Below, in pieces: positions 48,937 through 59,523 of a stretch of DNA of 64,000 bases. Within the stretch, counting starts at the first letter, position 1. Every line of letters begins with the position of its first letter. Source of the DNA: G965222335 sp965222335 (lineage in GTDB: Bacteria > Pseudomonadota > Gammaproteobacteria > Pseudomonadales > Halieaceae). Under the pieces are notes generated by a model. That model ran no database searches. It had not been told where the DNA came from and worked only from the letters and a program-made list of their open reading frames with translations. Made by a program: the position numbers and the translations under genes. The stretch is taken from NCBI GenBank assembly GCA_965222335.1, contig OZ244944.1, positions 1,550,001-1,614,000 on the forward strand, in the 5' to 3' direction.

Positions 48937-50496
48937 ATGACCGCTGACACCCAGACCACCAGGACCCTTACCGACCTGGGCACCGCGCAACTGATCGAGG
49001 AAGCTCTCAAGCGCGGTGAAGGCACCTTGACCGACTCCGGCGCCCTGCTGGTAACCACCGGCGCCCGCACCGGGCGCTCCCCCGCCGACCGCTTTATCGT
49101 GCGCGAGCCCAGCACCGAGGACAGCATCGACTGGGGCCCGGTGAATCGCCCCTTCGACAGCGACAAGTTCGACGCCCTCTGGGACCGGGTGGAATCCCAT
49201 ATGACCACCCGTGACCGCTTTGTCTCCCACCTGCACGTGGGCGAGCACAACGACCACTACCTCCCGGTTGAGGTGGTTACCGAGACCGCCTGGCAGGGTC
49301 TGTTCGGGCGCAACATGTTTATCCGGCCTGAGCACTACAACGTGGGCCGCAAACCCGAGTGGACCGTGCTCAACGCGGCCGGGTTTGCCTGCGATCCCGA
49401 GCGCGACGGCACCAATTCCGACGGCGTGGTGATTATCAACTTCGCCCGGCGCAAGGTACTCCTGGCCGGCATGCGCTACGCCGGGGAGATGAAAAAAGCC
49501 ATGTTCTCGGTGCAGAACTTCCTCCTGCCCGAGAAAGATGTGATGTCCATGCACTGCTCGGCGAACGTGGGCGAGGAAGGCGACACCACCCTGTTCTTCG
49601 GCCTCTCGGGCACCGGCAAAACGACCCTGTCCGCGGACCCCGAGCGCTACCTGATTGGCGACGATGAGCACGGCTGGGCCAAGGGCTCCGTGTTCAACCT
49701 GGAAGGGGGCTGCTACGCCAAGACCATCGATCTCAGCCGCAAGAACGAGCCGGTCATCTGGGACGCGATCCGCTTTGGTGCGATCGTGGAGAACGTGGTC
49801 CTGGACGACCACCGCCACGCGGATTATGCCGACACCAGCCTCACCGAGAACGGCCGCTGCTGCTATCCCCTGGAGCACGTGGAAAAACGCACCGAGTCGA
49901 ACGCCGGCGGCGAGCCCGGCTGCGTCATCTTCCTCACCTGCGACGTTTCCGGCGTGCTGCCGCCCATCTCCATCCTGAGCAAGGAAGCCGCGGCGTTCCA
50001 TTTCCTCAGTGGCTATACCGCGCGGGTGGGCTCCACCGAACTGGGCGCAGAAGCGGGCATCCACCCGACTTTCTCCACCTGCTTCGGCGCGCCGTTTATG
50101 CCGCGCCCCGCGAGCGACTACGCCGAATTGCTGATGAAGCGTATCGATGAATTCGGCAGCCAGGTATACCTGATCAACACCGGCTGGACCGGCGGCTCAG
50201 GCGCCCCCGGCGGCACCGGCTACCGCTTCCCCATCCCGGTCACCCGGGCGGTGGTCGCGGCGGCCCAGAGCGGCGCCCTGCTCAACGCGCCCACCGAGCA
50301 CCTGGACATTCTCAACCTGGACTTCCCGACCGCGATCCCCGGCGTGGACGCCAAATATGTCAACCCGCGCAACAGCTGGGGCGACGTCGCGGCCTACGAC
50401 GAACAGGCGCGCACCCTCGCGGGCCTGTTTGTGAAGAACATCGCGAACTTCGAGGTCGCGGACAGCATCGTGGCCGCGGGCCCGCGGGCCGAGTAA
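48937..50496 (+). CDS. pckA: Phosphoenolpyruvate carboxykinase (ATP)
   Basis: A 519-residue ATP-dependent PEPCK that converts oxaloacetate to PEP in gluconeogenesis. P-loop GLSGTGKTT is at 222-230, with RSPADRFIV and NTGWTGG as further signature segments. Length fits the family. It suits a cell living on fatty acids or other two-carbon-yielding substrates. Confidence 0.96.
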   Translation: MTADTQTTRTLTDLGTAQLIEEALKRGEGTLTDSGALLVTTGARTGRSPADRFIVREPSTEDSIDWGPVNRPFDSDKFDALWDRVESHMTTRDRFVSHLHVGEHNDHYLPVEVVTETAWQGLFGRNMFIRPEHYNVGRKPEWTVLNAAGFACDPERDGTNSDGVVIINFARRKVLLAGMRYAGEMKKAMFSVQNFLLPEKDVMSMHCSANVGEEGDTTLFFGLSGTGKTTLSADPERYLIGDDEHGWAKGSVFNLEGGCYAKTIDLSRKNEPVIWDAIRFGAIVENVVLDDHRHADYADTSLTENGRCCYPLEHVEKRTESNAGGEPGCVIFLTCDVSGVLPPISILSKEAAAFHFLSGYTARVGSTELGAEAGIHPTFSTCFGAPFMPRPASDYAELLMKRIDEFGSQVYLINTGWTGGSGAPGGTGYRFPIPVTRAVVAAAQSGALLNAPTEHLDILNLDFPTAIPGVDAKYVNPRNSWGDVAAYDEQARTLAGLFVKNIANFEVADSIVAAGPRAE

Positions 50497-50565
50497 GCAG
50501 TAACACCCCGCAGCGGCAGTGCGGGACCAACCCGCCGCCGCGCAATCTTCACAAAGGTAAACCTG

Positions 50566-51450
50566 ATGTCGCCGGCAGATACGCTGCGCCTGCTGTTGCT
50601 GTCTTCGCTCTGGGGGTTTTCCTTCATCTTCATGCGCGTGGCCGCGCCGGAATTCGGCGCGGTAAGCCTGATCTTCCTGCGCATGCTGATAGCTGCCCTG
50701 CTGCTCGCCCCGCTCCTGGCGCGGCGCGACCTGCTGCAACAGGTGCGGGAGAATATCGGACCGCTGTTCCTGCTCGGCCTGATGACGTCAGCACTGCCGT
50801 ATACGCTGCTGGCCCTTGCAACCACCCGCCTGGAGGCCGGCTTCACCTCGCTGATCAACGCGGTCACGCCCGTCGCCACGGCCCTGATCGGCGCGGCGTT
50901 TTTCGCCACCCCGATCCTGCGCCGGCAAACCGTGGGCCTGACCCTGGCACTCGCCGGCATGGCGGTGCTCTCCTTCGGACGCCTGGATTTCAGCGTCGGC
51001 GGTGACGGCTGGTTTATCCTCGCCGCCGTCGGCGCCACCCTGTGTTACGGCTTCGGCGGCAACTATTCGCGCACCCGCCTGTCGCACCTGCCGAGCCGGG
51101 TGCTCGCCACCAGCAGCTGTATGGTTGCGGCGATCGTGCTGCTGGTTCCCGGTGTATTGCTCTGGCCACAGACCCCGGTCAGCCAATCCGCCTGGAGCGC
51201 AGCCCTAGGGCTGGGTGCCTTCAGCACCGCCGCAGCACTCCTTTTGTACTTCAGGATTCTCGGCAGCGCCGGGGCAACCGCGGCGTCCACGGTGACCATG
51301 CTGGTCCCCCTCAGCGCGATTACCTGGGGGGTTGTGCTGCTCAACGAATCCATCAGTGGCCAGGTCCTCGCGGGGATGGTGGTGACCCTGCTGGGCACGG
51401 GGATTGCCATCGGCGTGCTGCGAGTCCGCAGGCCGAACTATTCCACCTGA
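50566..51450 (+). CDS. EamA/DMT family transporter
   Basis: A 294-residue membrane protein with about ten helices in two EamA halves (SSLWGFSFIFMRVAAPEFGAV at the start, MLVPLSAITWGVVLLNE in the second). Distinct from the other EamA transporter in this window. ATG at 50566, 69 bases after pckA, perhaps on the same transcript. Substrate unknown. Confidence 0.88.
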   Translation: MSPADTLRLLLLSSLWGFSFIFMRVAAPEFGAVSLIFLRMLIAALLLAPLLARRDLLQQVRENIGPLFLLGLMTSALPYTLLALATTRLEAGFTSLINAVTPVATALIGAAFFATPILRRQTVGLTLALAGMAVLSFGRLDFSVGGDGWFILAAVGATLCYGFGGNYSRTRLSHLPSRVLATSSCMVAAIVLLVPGVLLWPQTPVSQSAWSAALGLGAFSTAAALLLYFRILGSAGATAASTVTMLVPLSAITWGVVLLNESISGQVLAGMVVTLLGTGIAIGVLRVRRPNYST

Positions 51451-51579
51451 ACAGGCGGCGGCTTCGGTCGTGCGCCGGACTGACCGACGGGCAACATCGC
51501 CGCCGGGGATTGCCGTTGCCCGGAGGCGCTGGGCTACACTGTGGACTCTGTTACCCCGGCAAAGGAGACCGGTACCGCG

Positions 51580-53268
51580 ATGTGGGACACCCTGTCTGCG
51601 CTGCTCGGCGGTCTCGGATTACTGCTGATCGGCATGTCCTTGATGACCGACGGCCTCAAACTGGCCGCCGGCAGTGCCCTGCGCGACCTGCTTTCCACCT
51701 GGACCAACACCCGCCTGCGGGGACTGGGCGCCGGCTTTCTGATTACCGCCGTGGTCCAGTCCTCCAGCGCGGTAACCGTGGCCACGATCGGCTTTGCCAA
51801 CGCCGGGATGCTCAGCCTGGAGCGGGCGATCTGGGTGATTTTTGGCAGCAATGTCGGCACCACGATGACGGCCTGGATCGTCGCGCTGGTGGGCTTCAAG
51901 ATCAACATTGAGGCCGTGGCACTGCCGCTGGTGGGCGTGGGCGCGCTGCTGAAGCTGGCCGGCGCGCGCAGCCGCGTGGGTTCCTATGGGCTCGCCGTGG
52001 TCGGATTCGCGCTGCTGTTCCTCGGCATCGGCACCCTGAAAACCGCTTTCGAGGGCCTGGCCGCCAACTTTAGCCTGCCGGGGTTCGAGCAGCTGACAGT
52101 CAATGCACTGTTGTTGTACGTGGGTATTGGCTTCCTGCTCACCACCCTGATGCAGTCCTCCAGCGCCGCCATGGTGGTTGCCCTGAGTGCCGCCGAGAGC
52201 GGACTGGTAGAGATCAATGCGGCGGCGGCCCTGGTGATCGGCGCCAACCTCGGCACCACATCGACCGCGCTGCTCACCATCATTGGCGCGACTCCTAACG
52301 CCAAACGCGTGGCGATCAGTCACGTCTGCTTCAACCTGGTAACCGCCGCCGTGGCCTTGTTGCTGCTTGCGCCCATGCTGTGGCTGGTGGCGGCGCTGCA
52401 GGCGGGGATGTCCCTACCGCCCGCGCCGGCACTTTCCCTGGCGGTATTCCACACCCTGTTCAACTTGCTGGGTGTATTGCTGATGTGGCCGCTATCCCCG
52501 GTTTTGGTGCGGCAGCTGGCGAGGCGTTTCAAGCGTGCGGAGCAGCGCCCGGCCCAGCCCCGACACCTGGACAAGAGCTCCCTCGGCGTACCCTACACGG
52601 CGCTGAACGGCATGGCCCTGGAGCTTCGTCGCATCGCCGTGCGCGGTGGTCGAGCCCTGCTGGAAAGCATCGGGGGCGAGGGCAGCACCGCCCGGATAGC
52701 CGGCGACGAATTGCGCGCGCTGGCCGAAGCTGTGGGTGAATTTGCCCGCGACCTGAACCGGCAATCCCTGCCCCCCCTGCTGGCCAATGAGCTGACGCGG
52801 CTGGTCAAGGCACTGCAGCGCTATCTGCTGCTGGCCGCGCTGAGCGACGAACTGGCGCGCCTGCGGGCACAGTTACAGGCGGTGGAGCTGCCCACCGCAA
52901 CCCGTGAACCACTGGCGGAATTTACCCGGCGCGCCGAGTCCTTTGTGCGCGCCTGGCAGGATGGCCTGCAGGAGGGCGGGCAGGAAGCGCTACCCGATTA
53001 CCCGGCTCTCGAGGTCCGCTACGAGGCGCTCAAGGAGCGCCTGCTCCAGCAGGCCACAGCGGGCGATCTGGAAATTCATGACCTCGATGTCTGCCAGCAA
53101 TACGCAAGCGAGCTGCGACGGGCCTGCCGGGAGTTGGCGAAAGCCAATACGGGGCTGATGCGGAGTCTCGATGCGCTGGCTTCCGGCACTGCGCAGCCGG
53201 GACCCGACGAAAACACACCGGGCGTGAATTCTGTGGAAAGCAGCGATAACGCTTTACCGCCAGGTTGA
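51580..53268 (+). CDS. Na/Pi cotransporter family protein with PhoU-like domain (second copy)
   Basis: A 562-residue NptA-type carrier with the paired QSSS repeats (VQSSSAVTVATIGF and MQSSSAAMVVAL) and partner motifs GSNVGTT and GANLGTT. A PhoU-like helical domain follows from ~340. ATG at 51580 with AAAGGAGA nine bases upstream; a GTG 13 codons earlier is less likely. Related to, but clearly diverged from, the symporter at 22077-23729. Confidence 0.9.
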   Translation: MWDTLSALLGGLGLLLIGMSLMTDGLKLAAGSALRDLLSTWTNTRLRGLGAGFLITAVVQSSSAVTVATIGFANAGMLSLERAIWVIFGSNVGTTMTAWIVALVGFKINIEAVALPLVGVGALLKLAGARSRVGSYGLAVVGFALLFLGIGTLKTAFEGLAANFSLPGFEQLTVNALLLYVGIGFLLTTLMQSSSAAMVVALSAAESGLVEINAAAALVIGANLGTTSTALLTIIGATPNAKRVAISHVCFNLVTAAVALLLLAPMLWLVAALQAGMSLPPAPALSLAVFHTLFNLLGVLLMWPLSPVLVRQLARRFKRAEQRPAQPRHLDKSSLGVPYTALNGMALELRRIAVRGGRALLESIGGEGSTARIAGDELRALAEAVGEFARDLNRQSLPPLLANELTRLVKALQRYLLLAALSDELARLRAQLQAVELPTATREPLAEFTRRAESFVRAWQDGLQEGGQEALPDYPALEVRYEALKERLLQQATAGDLEIHDLDVCQQYASELRRACRELAKANTGLMRSLDALASGTAQPGPDENTPGVNSVESSDNALPPG

Positions 53269-53419
53269 TTTTACCCAAACCCTGGTCTTTATTTATGTGA
53301 CTGCGTTTTTACTGGGCAATCCGGTCATCGATGGTTTTGCCACGTCCTGGCGCGCAACAACCACCACACAGGAGTGGCGGATTCGCTCAATATTACCCGG
53401 AGGCAGTCGCTCGGTGGCT

Positions 53420-54838
53420 CTAGGCCTCCGCCAGCAGGGCCAGGGTGTCGGCAATATCCTGTGCGGTCGTCAGCGGGTTGATAGTGCATAGCCGGAGCGC
53501 GTCGCGCCCCTTGAGGCAGGTCGTGGAGACACAGGCAAAGCCGCTGTCGGCCAGGCGCTGAGCGCGTCGCTGCACCTCACCGGCTGGCACTCCCCGGGGA
53601 CTGAAACAGACGATCCCCAGTTGCGCCGGGGTGATGACCTCCCAGCGCTGCGGTTCGCGGCGCAGCTGCGCCTCGGCTTCCTCCGCCAGGTCGATCCCGT
53701 GCTGGATCGCATCGCGTATCCTGGCCATGCCGTAGGTGCGCAGCGACAGCCACAACTTGGCGGCCCGGGTGCGCCGGCTCAACTCCAGGCTGCGATTGCG
53801 GAAGTCGACCTCATCAGCCTGACCCGCCACGTCGCGCAGATACTCCGAGTTCATGGAAAAGCAGCGCTCCAGGGCGCCCGGGCGAATCAGCAGGCAGCCA
53901 ACATCGTAGGGCTGGAACAACCACTTATGGGGGTCAAGAACCAGGGAGTCTGCACGCTCCAGGCCATCGAGCACCGCCTTGCCCGCCGCCGTGAATGCAG
54001 CGGGCCCGCCGTAGGCGGCATCGATATGCAGCCAAAGTTGCTCGTCCTCACACAGCTGCGCAAGTGGCGGCAGGGGATCGACACTGCCGGTGTTGGTCGT
54101 ACCGGCATTGGCGATCACCATGGCGGGGCGCAAGCCCTGCGCGCGGTCTCGGGCAATCTCCTGCCGCAGCCTCTCAAGCGGCATCCGGAAATCCTGGTCG
54201 CTGGGCAGGGTGCGGAGCAGTTGCGGCTCCAGGCCAAGCTCCCGCAGCGCCCTGGGCAGGGAGGCATGCGTCTGGTCACTCATGTACACCACACCGGATC
54301 CATTGACCGCACGCGCCGCGGAGAAGGCCGTCATGCTGGCCATGGAACCACCGCTCAGCAGCACCCCCTCGGTACCGGCTGGCATGCCGAGAAGCTGCCG
54401 CAGCCAGTCAAGCACCACCAGTTCCAGGGTCGCCGGTCCCGAGGCACCCGCCCAGGAAGCACAGATGGTATTAAATCCGGTACCCAGCCACTCCCCAAGC
54501 ACCGCGGCGAAGGAAGCGGGCCCGGGCACCCGCGCGAAGTAACGCGGGTGATCCCCCTGCTGTTGGTGCGCCAGCGCGGTAGCGGCCAGCAGGTCCAACG
54601 CCTGGTCCGGGTCGCCCGGCGCCTCCGGCACCGCGCCGCCCAGCAGCGCCCGCAGCTCGCCTGCATCCCCGGTGAGCATGGCTGGCTGCAGATGACGGGT
54701 CCGCAAGCGATCCACCACGAGGTCCACCACGCGATAGCCAAGACGTCGCATCTCCTCCTCGGACATCCCCAGGGTGTCGGCAGGAAAGCCGGCGCGCGGC
54801 TCGGGGGCCGAGGACTTGTCTGGCACGGTATCGGTCAC
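53420..54838 (-). CDS. PLP-dependent group II decarboxylase (aromatic-L-amino-acid type)
   Basis: A 472-residue decarboxylase. The PLP lysine is in DPHKWLFQPYDVG, the PLP-stacking region in MSDQTHASLPRA, and HIDAAYGG holds the cofactor aspartate. It groups with aromatic amino acid, glutamate and diaminobutyrate-type decarboxylases; substrate not determinable. GTG start behind GGGGAG. It lies 151 bases downstream of an RND pump gene on the same strand. Confidence 0.88.
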   Translation of the reverse strand: MTDTVPDKSSAPEPRAGFPADTLGMSEEEMRRLGYRVVDLVVDRLRTRHLQPAMLTGDAGELRALLGGAVPEAPGDPDQALDLLAATALAHQQQGDHPRYFARVPGPASFAAVLGEWLGTGFNTICASWAGASGPATLELVVLDWLRQLLGMPAGTEGVLLSGGSMASMTAFSAARAVNGSGVVYMSDQTHASLPRALRELGLEPQLLRTLPSDQDFRMPLERLRQEIARDRAQGLRPAMVIANAGTTNTGSVDPLPPLAQLCEDEQLWLHIDAAYGGPAAFTAAGKAVLDGLERADSLVLDPHKWLFQPYDVGCLLIRPGALERCFSMNSEYLRDVAGQADEVDFRNRSLELSRRTRAAKLWLSLRTYGMARIRDAIQHGIDLAEEAEAQLRREPQRWEVITPAQLGIVCFSPRGVPAGEVQRRAQRLADSGFACVSTTCLKGRDALRLCTINPLTTAQDIADTLALLAEA

Positions 54839-54989
54839 TTTGGTTTCTCCCCAGGGCTGACTCGCTCCAGGCTATTCAAGCGCGCCGGCCGGCGATTGTC
54901 GATGCTTGCTGATCGTCCCGGAAACCGGGCAATTTGCCGCGTGGGCTGTATCCTCGTGCTCGACGCCCTCGAGGAAAGAGCGACGTCGC

Positions 54990-57900
54990 TCAGGTAGGCT
55001 GTGACTCGCCGCGGTTGGTCGCGACGGCCAGCCGCGCGGCCACCTGCTCTCCCATCAGGTACAGGCAGGGCACCAGCAGCAGGGTGACGCCGGTGGCGAA
55101 GAGCACGCCGAAGGCCAGGGAGGTGACCATGGGGATCAGGAACTGGGCCTGCACACTGGTCTCGGACATGATCGGCACCAGGCCGATAAAGGTGGTCAGG
55201 GAGGTGAGGATAATCGGCCGGAAACGGTCCTGCCCGCCCTGCAGCAGGGCATCCATCACCCCGTGGCCCGCCGCGCGCAGCTGGTTGATCCGGTCGATCA
55301 GCACCAGGTTGTCATTCACCACCACCCCGGCGCAGGCAATTACCCCGAGCAGGGAGAACATGCTGATCTGCCAGTCCAGGATCAGGTGACCGAAAATCGC
55401 GCCCATCACCCCGAAGGGCACCGCGGTCAGCACCAGCAGGGGCTGGAAGTACGAGCGGAACGGAATCGCCATCAGGGCGTAGATCACCAGCATCGCCAGG
55501 GCTGTGTACTGCAGCATCGCACTCATGAATGAAGACTCTTCCTCCAGTTCGCCGTCCAGGGCCAGGCTGAGGCCCGGGTACTGCTGCTGCCAGGCGGGCA
55601 GGTAGCGGGAGGTGATATCGTCGACCACGGCGCGGGGGTCGGCCTTCCCTGGTAACACGTCTGCGCTCACCTCCAGGGTACGCTTGCGGTTGAGGCGATC
55701 AATGGTGACGTAGCCCGGGGCGTAACTGATATTGGCCACGGTGGCGAAGGGCACTTCGACCCCAGTGGGCGAACGGACCCGCATATCCTGCAGATTGGCC
55801 ACTGACACGCGCTCGTCCTCCGGGTAACGCACCATCACCCGCACGTCCTCCTTGGTGCGCGGAATCCGCTGGGCTTCAGCGCCGTAGAAGGCTTCACGCA
55901 CCTGCCGCGCGAGGGCTGCCAGGGTAATGGACAGGTTCTCCGCCGCCGGTTTCAGGGACAGTTCGATTTCCTGCCGCGGCGCCTGCAGGCTGTCGTTGAC
56001 GTTGTGGACCCCGGGGTAGGTTTCCAGCACCGCCCTGAGCTCTGCGGAGATCGCGCTCAGGGTATCCAGGGAGGGCGCCGCCAGCACCAGGCGGATGGGT
56101 TTACCCTTTTCGTTGATGGTGTAATCGAGCTTGAAGTCTTCAACCGGCCCGATGTCACCGATCGCCTCGCGCCAGCGCAGCGCCACCCCCGCGGTATCCA
56201 CGTCATCGGAGAGGGTCTCCATGACCACGCGGATCGTATTCTCGTTGGCCCTGGAGTCGATGTGCCCGACCGCCGGGCCGGCGCCGGTATAGCGGGGATC
56301 GCTGTTGTACTCGTCCTTGATGGCCAGTGCGGCCGACTCGACCTGGCGCAGCACGGTCAGGGTGTCGGTGAAGGCGCCGCCCTCGGGCAGTTCGATTTCG
56401 GCATCCACGTGGTCCGAATTGACCGAGGGAAAGAAGCCGGAACGGATCCAGCCGCCGCCGTAGAGCGCGAGACTCACCAGCAACAGGCACAGGAAGGCGA
56501 CGCTGACCAGCACGTTGCGCTGCAGGCACCAGGCCAGGAAGGGACGATAGCGTTCCCGGGCGAACCAGGTCATGCTCGAGGCACAGGCCTCGCGCATCAC
56601 TTCCAGGCGTCGCAGCGGCGCATGGCGACTGGGGCGCGCGGGTGGCATGTGGGCGAGGTGAGCCGGGAGAATCAGCAGGCACTCCACCAGCGACAGGGCC
56701 AGGGCGATCACCACCACGGTAGGAATGGCTGAAGCCGCCTGCGCCATGTCTCCCGGCATGAAGAACATGGGCACAAAGAAAATCATGGTGCTGATCACCG
56801 CGAACATGACCGGCTTGATCACGCTGCGGGTGCCCGCCAGGGCGCCGTTGAGGCCGCCCTCGCCCTCACTCTGGCGGGTGTGGATGGCCTCGCCGACGAT
56901 AATGGCATCGTCCACCACAATGCCGAGAATCAGCAGGAAGGCGAACAGGGAGATCATGTTGAGACTGGTGCCCGTGTACTGCAGCAGGAACAGGGTGCCC
57001 ATAAACGCGACCGCGATACCCACACAGACCCACATGGCCAGGCGCGGGCGCAGGAACAGCACCAGTACCGCAAATACCAGCGCGAGCCCGCCCAGGCCGT
57101 TCCCCAGAAGGGTATCCACGCGGCCCTTGAAGGGCACCGAGGAATCCCGCCACACCGACAGTTCCACGCCGGGAGGCAGGGTCGGGCGCACCTGCTCCAC
57201 CCAGCGGTGCACCGTTTCACTGGTGGCCAGGGTGTTGGGGCTGGAGGTCACGTAGACATGCAGGTTCAGAGAGGGCTGGTCGTTGAAGCGGTTGCGGACA
57301 TCCACGTCCTCGAAACCATCGATGATGGTGGCCACATCGCCCAGCAGCACCTGGGAGCCGTCGCGGTTGGTGAGCAGGGGAATACCGGCAAAATCGGCCC
57401 GGGTATAGGCCTGGCCCCGGGTCTGCAGGCGGATATCGCCGCCCTCGTCCTTGATCGCGCCGGCCGGCAGGTTGAGGGATTCGGCGCGAATCGCCGCGCT
57501 CACATCCGCCAGGGTCAGCCCGTAGCGCCGCAGGGTGTGTTCTGACACCTCCACCGAGACCTCGTAGGGCCGCGGCGTCGCCAGGTCAACCACCGAGACA
57601 TTGGGCTGGGAGGAGAGGTCGTCGCGCAGCCGCTCCCCGAGCTCTTTCAGGCCCCGTTCACCGATGTCCCCGGCCAGGGACACGATGGCCATGTGATGGC
57701 GGAAGGCAAACTCGGTCACCACCGGCCGCTCGGCGTCCACCGGGAAGGTGTTGATCGCATCCACCCGGGTCTTGATCTCGGCGGTCAGGCGCTGCATGTC
57801 GTAGCCCGGCTCCGCCTCCACCTGCACCGTGCCCACGCCCTCGGAAGCGGTGGAGCGCAATTCCTTGACCCCGTTGAGGTCGTGCACCGCCTCCTCGATG

Positions 57901-58103
57901 CGCATGCAGATCTGCTCTTCCACCTCCCGCGGGCCGGCACCGGGATAGGCCATGGTCACGCTGACCTGGTTGACCTCAAACTCGGGGAAAAACTGCTTGT
58001 CCAGGGCCGGGATGCCCCAGAGTCCACCCACCACCAGAAACACCATCAGCAGGTTGGCGGCGATGGGGTTATGGATAAACCAGCGAATCGGCCCGCCGAG
58101 CAT
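54990..58103 (-). CDS. RND family efflux transporter, inner-membrane subunit
   Basis: A 1037-residue AcrB-like proton-driven pump with two sets of six membrane helices and two large periplasmic loops. VVDDAIIVGEA carries the proton-relay aspartates of helix 4, and GVVVNDNLVLIDRINQLR is the matching second-half segment. Its ATG overlaps the adaptor stop by one base (TGATG). No outer-membrane factor gene is adjacent, so a shared TolC-type channel is likely. Confidence 0.93.
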   Translation of the reverse strand: MLGGPIRWFIHNPIAANLLMVFLVVGGLWGIPALDKQFFPEFEVNQVSVTMAYPGAGPREVEEQICMRIEEAVHDLNGVKELRSTASEGVGTVQVEAEPGYDMQRLTAEIKTRVDAINTFPVDAERPVVTEFAFRHHMAIVSLAGDIGERGLKELGERLRDDLSSQPNVSVVDLATPRPYEVSVEVSEHTLRRYGLTLADVSAAIRAESLNLPAGAIKDEGGDIRLQTRGQAYTRADFAGIPLLTNRDGSQVLLGDVATIIDGFEDVDVRNRFNDQPSLNLHVYVTSSPNTLATSETVHRWVEQVRPTLPPGVELSVWRDSSVPFKGRVDTLLGNGLGGLALVFAVLVLFLRPRLAMWVCVGIAVAFMGTLFLLQYTGTSLNMISLFAFLLILGIVVDDAIIVGEAIHTRQSEGEGGLNGALAGTRSVIKPVMFAVISTMIFFVPMFFMPGDMAQAASAIPTVVVIALALSLVECLLILPAHLAHMPPARPSRHAPLRRLEVMREACASSMTWFARERYRPFLAWCLQRNVLVSVAFLCLLLVSLALYGGGWIRSGFFPSVNSDHVDAEIELPEGGAFTDTLTVLRQVESAALAIKDEYNSDPRYTGAGPAVGHIDSRANENTIRVVMETLSDDVDTAGVALRWREAIGDIGPVEDFKLDYTINEKGKPIRLVLAAPSLDTLSAISAELRAVLETYPGVHNVNDSLQAPRQEIELSLKPAAENLSITLAALARQVREAFYGAEAQRIPRTKEDVRVMVRYPEDERVSVANLQDMRVRSPTGVEVPFATVANISYAPGYVTIDRLNRKRTLEVSADVLPGKADPRAVVDDITSRYLPAWQQQYPGLSLALDGELEEESSFMSAMLQYTALAMLVIYALMAIPFRSYFQPLLVLTAVPFGVMGAIFGHLILDWQISMFSLLGVIACAGVVVNDNLVLIDRINQLRAAGHGVMDALLQGGQDRFRPIILTSLTTFIGLVPIMSETSVQAQFLIPMVTSLAFGVLFATGVTLLLVPCLYLMGEQVAARLAVATNRGESQPT

Positions 58104-59296
58104 CAGTATTCGGACCCCGCCACACTCTGTACTTCACGCACCGTGACCTGCATCCCGGCGGTCGTGACCACCGGCTGCCCCAGCACCACGCGCTCTCCGG
58201 CCTCCAGGCCCTGGACCCACACCTGGCGGGCATCCCCCTGCAATACCTCGACCTCGCGCCCGGCGGTACGCCCTTCCCGGTCCACCAGCATCACGCTCTC
58301 GTCACTGCGCAGGGCGGAGCGCGGCAGCAGGGTAACCCCGTCTATCTGGCGTCCTTCAATTGTGGCCTGCACGAACAGGCCCGGCGCCAGCGGCGGGCGT
58401 TCACTCCCCGGCGGGCGGGTGAAGGGGTCGCGCACCTCGGCCACCGCGTACACCATGCGGCTGTCGACATCGATGCTGGCGTCGGTGCGCAGTATCTGTC
58501 CCGACCACTGCCAGTCCCGGTTACCAAAACGAGCCTGCAGGGTCACTGGCACCGGCGCCGCCGGCGTCGCCTCGCCCTGGTAGGTGAGGGGCAAATCCAG
58601 CAGTGCCACCTGGCGATCGGTCAGGGGCAGACGGACCTGCACTGCCTCGGTGGAATAAACCTCGGCCACCGGCGTGCCCGGGGTGACATATTGCCCCGCA
58701 TCGACCAGCTTGCGGCTGACCCGTCCGTCAAAGGGCAGGCTGATACGGGTGCGCTGTAGATCCAGGCGGGCCGCCTCGAGGTCTGCCTTGGCGGCCGCCA
58801 GCGCCGCCTCCGCGGAAGCCAGCTGCGGCTTGCGCAGAAACAGCGCATTGGCCTGCTCACTGCCCAGGTCCCGCCACTCGCGCCGGGCCTGCAGGGCCCG
58901 GCCCTTCTCTTCCGCGACGCGTTGCTCTGCCGCCGCGACCTGGGACTCGGCCCGGGTAATGGCAAAACGATAATCGGCGTCTTCCACCACCACGAGATCT
59001 TCACCCTCGGCGAAGAATCCGCCTTCGGCGAAACTGTCCGCCACAGAGACCACGCGTCCGGCAACGCGGCTGACAACGCTCACCTGGCGCAGGGGCTGCA
59101 CGCTGCCCTGGGTGGTTACCGCAATCGCCCGCTGGGAGGGCTGTGCGCGCACCACATCCACGATCGGGGGCACGGGCTCGGGGGCCGGCTCCGGGGTGGG
59201 GCCGGGCTTGCCCACCAGCAGGCCGTAGGCGAGCCCCAGCCCCAGCAGCAGGAGCGCTGCGCTCAAAAGCCACTGTTTCTGCCAGAAACGGCTCAC
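58103..59296 (-). CDS. RND efflux periplasmic adaptor (membrane fusion protein)
   Basis: A 397-residue HlyD/AcrA-type adaptor. It has an N-terminal membrane anchor (~8-28), a Pro-rich linker, lipoyl halves, an alpha-helical hairpin (~115-180, rich in Ala/Glu/Arg) and a barrel with LPFDGRVSRKLVDAGQYVTPG. It bridges the RND pump and an outer-membrane channel. First gene of the pump operon; the next gene overlaps by one base. Confidence 0.93.
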   Translation of the reverse strand: MSRFWQKQWLLSAALLLLGLGLAYGLLVGKPGPTPEPAPEPVPPIVDVVRAQPSQRAIAVTTQGSVQPLRQVSVVSRVAGRVVSVADSFAEGGFFAEGEDLVVVEDADYRFAITRAESQVAAAEQRVAEEKGRALQARREWRDLGSEQANALFLRKPQLASAEAALAAAKADLEAARLDLQRTRISLPFDGRVSRKLVDAGQYVTPGTPVAEVYSTEAVQVRLPLTDRQVALLDLPLTYQGEATPAAPVPVTLQARFGNRDWQWSGQILRTDASIDVDSRMVYAVAEVRDPFTRPPGSERPPLAPGLFVQATIEGRQIDGVTLLPRSALRSDESVMLVDREGRTAGREVEVLQGDARQVWVQGLEAGERVVLGQPVVTTAGMQVTVREVQSVAGSEY

Positions 59297-59523
59297 GGGC
59301 CGACCTTCCTCATTGTGTTTTTCCCCGGTTCATTGCATCAGCTACCCGCCTGCGGCCAACACGGACATGGCAAAACAGGCACCACGTGCCCGCGATGCAC
59401 TCAGACCCTTAATAGTGGACAGCATTTTAGTATGTTTATTCTAATTTTATTACGTAATCTGGCTGCAACTGGATGGAAACATCCACTTACAGCCAACGCA
59501 TAGCAATGCACAGGAGAGTTATC

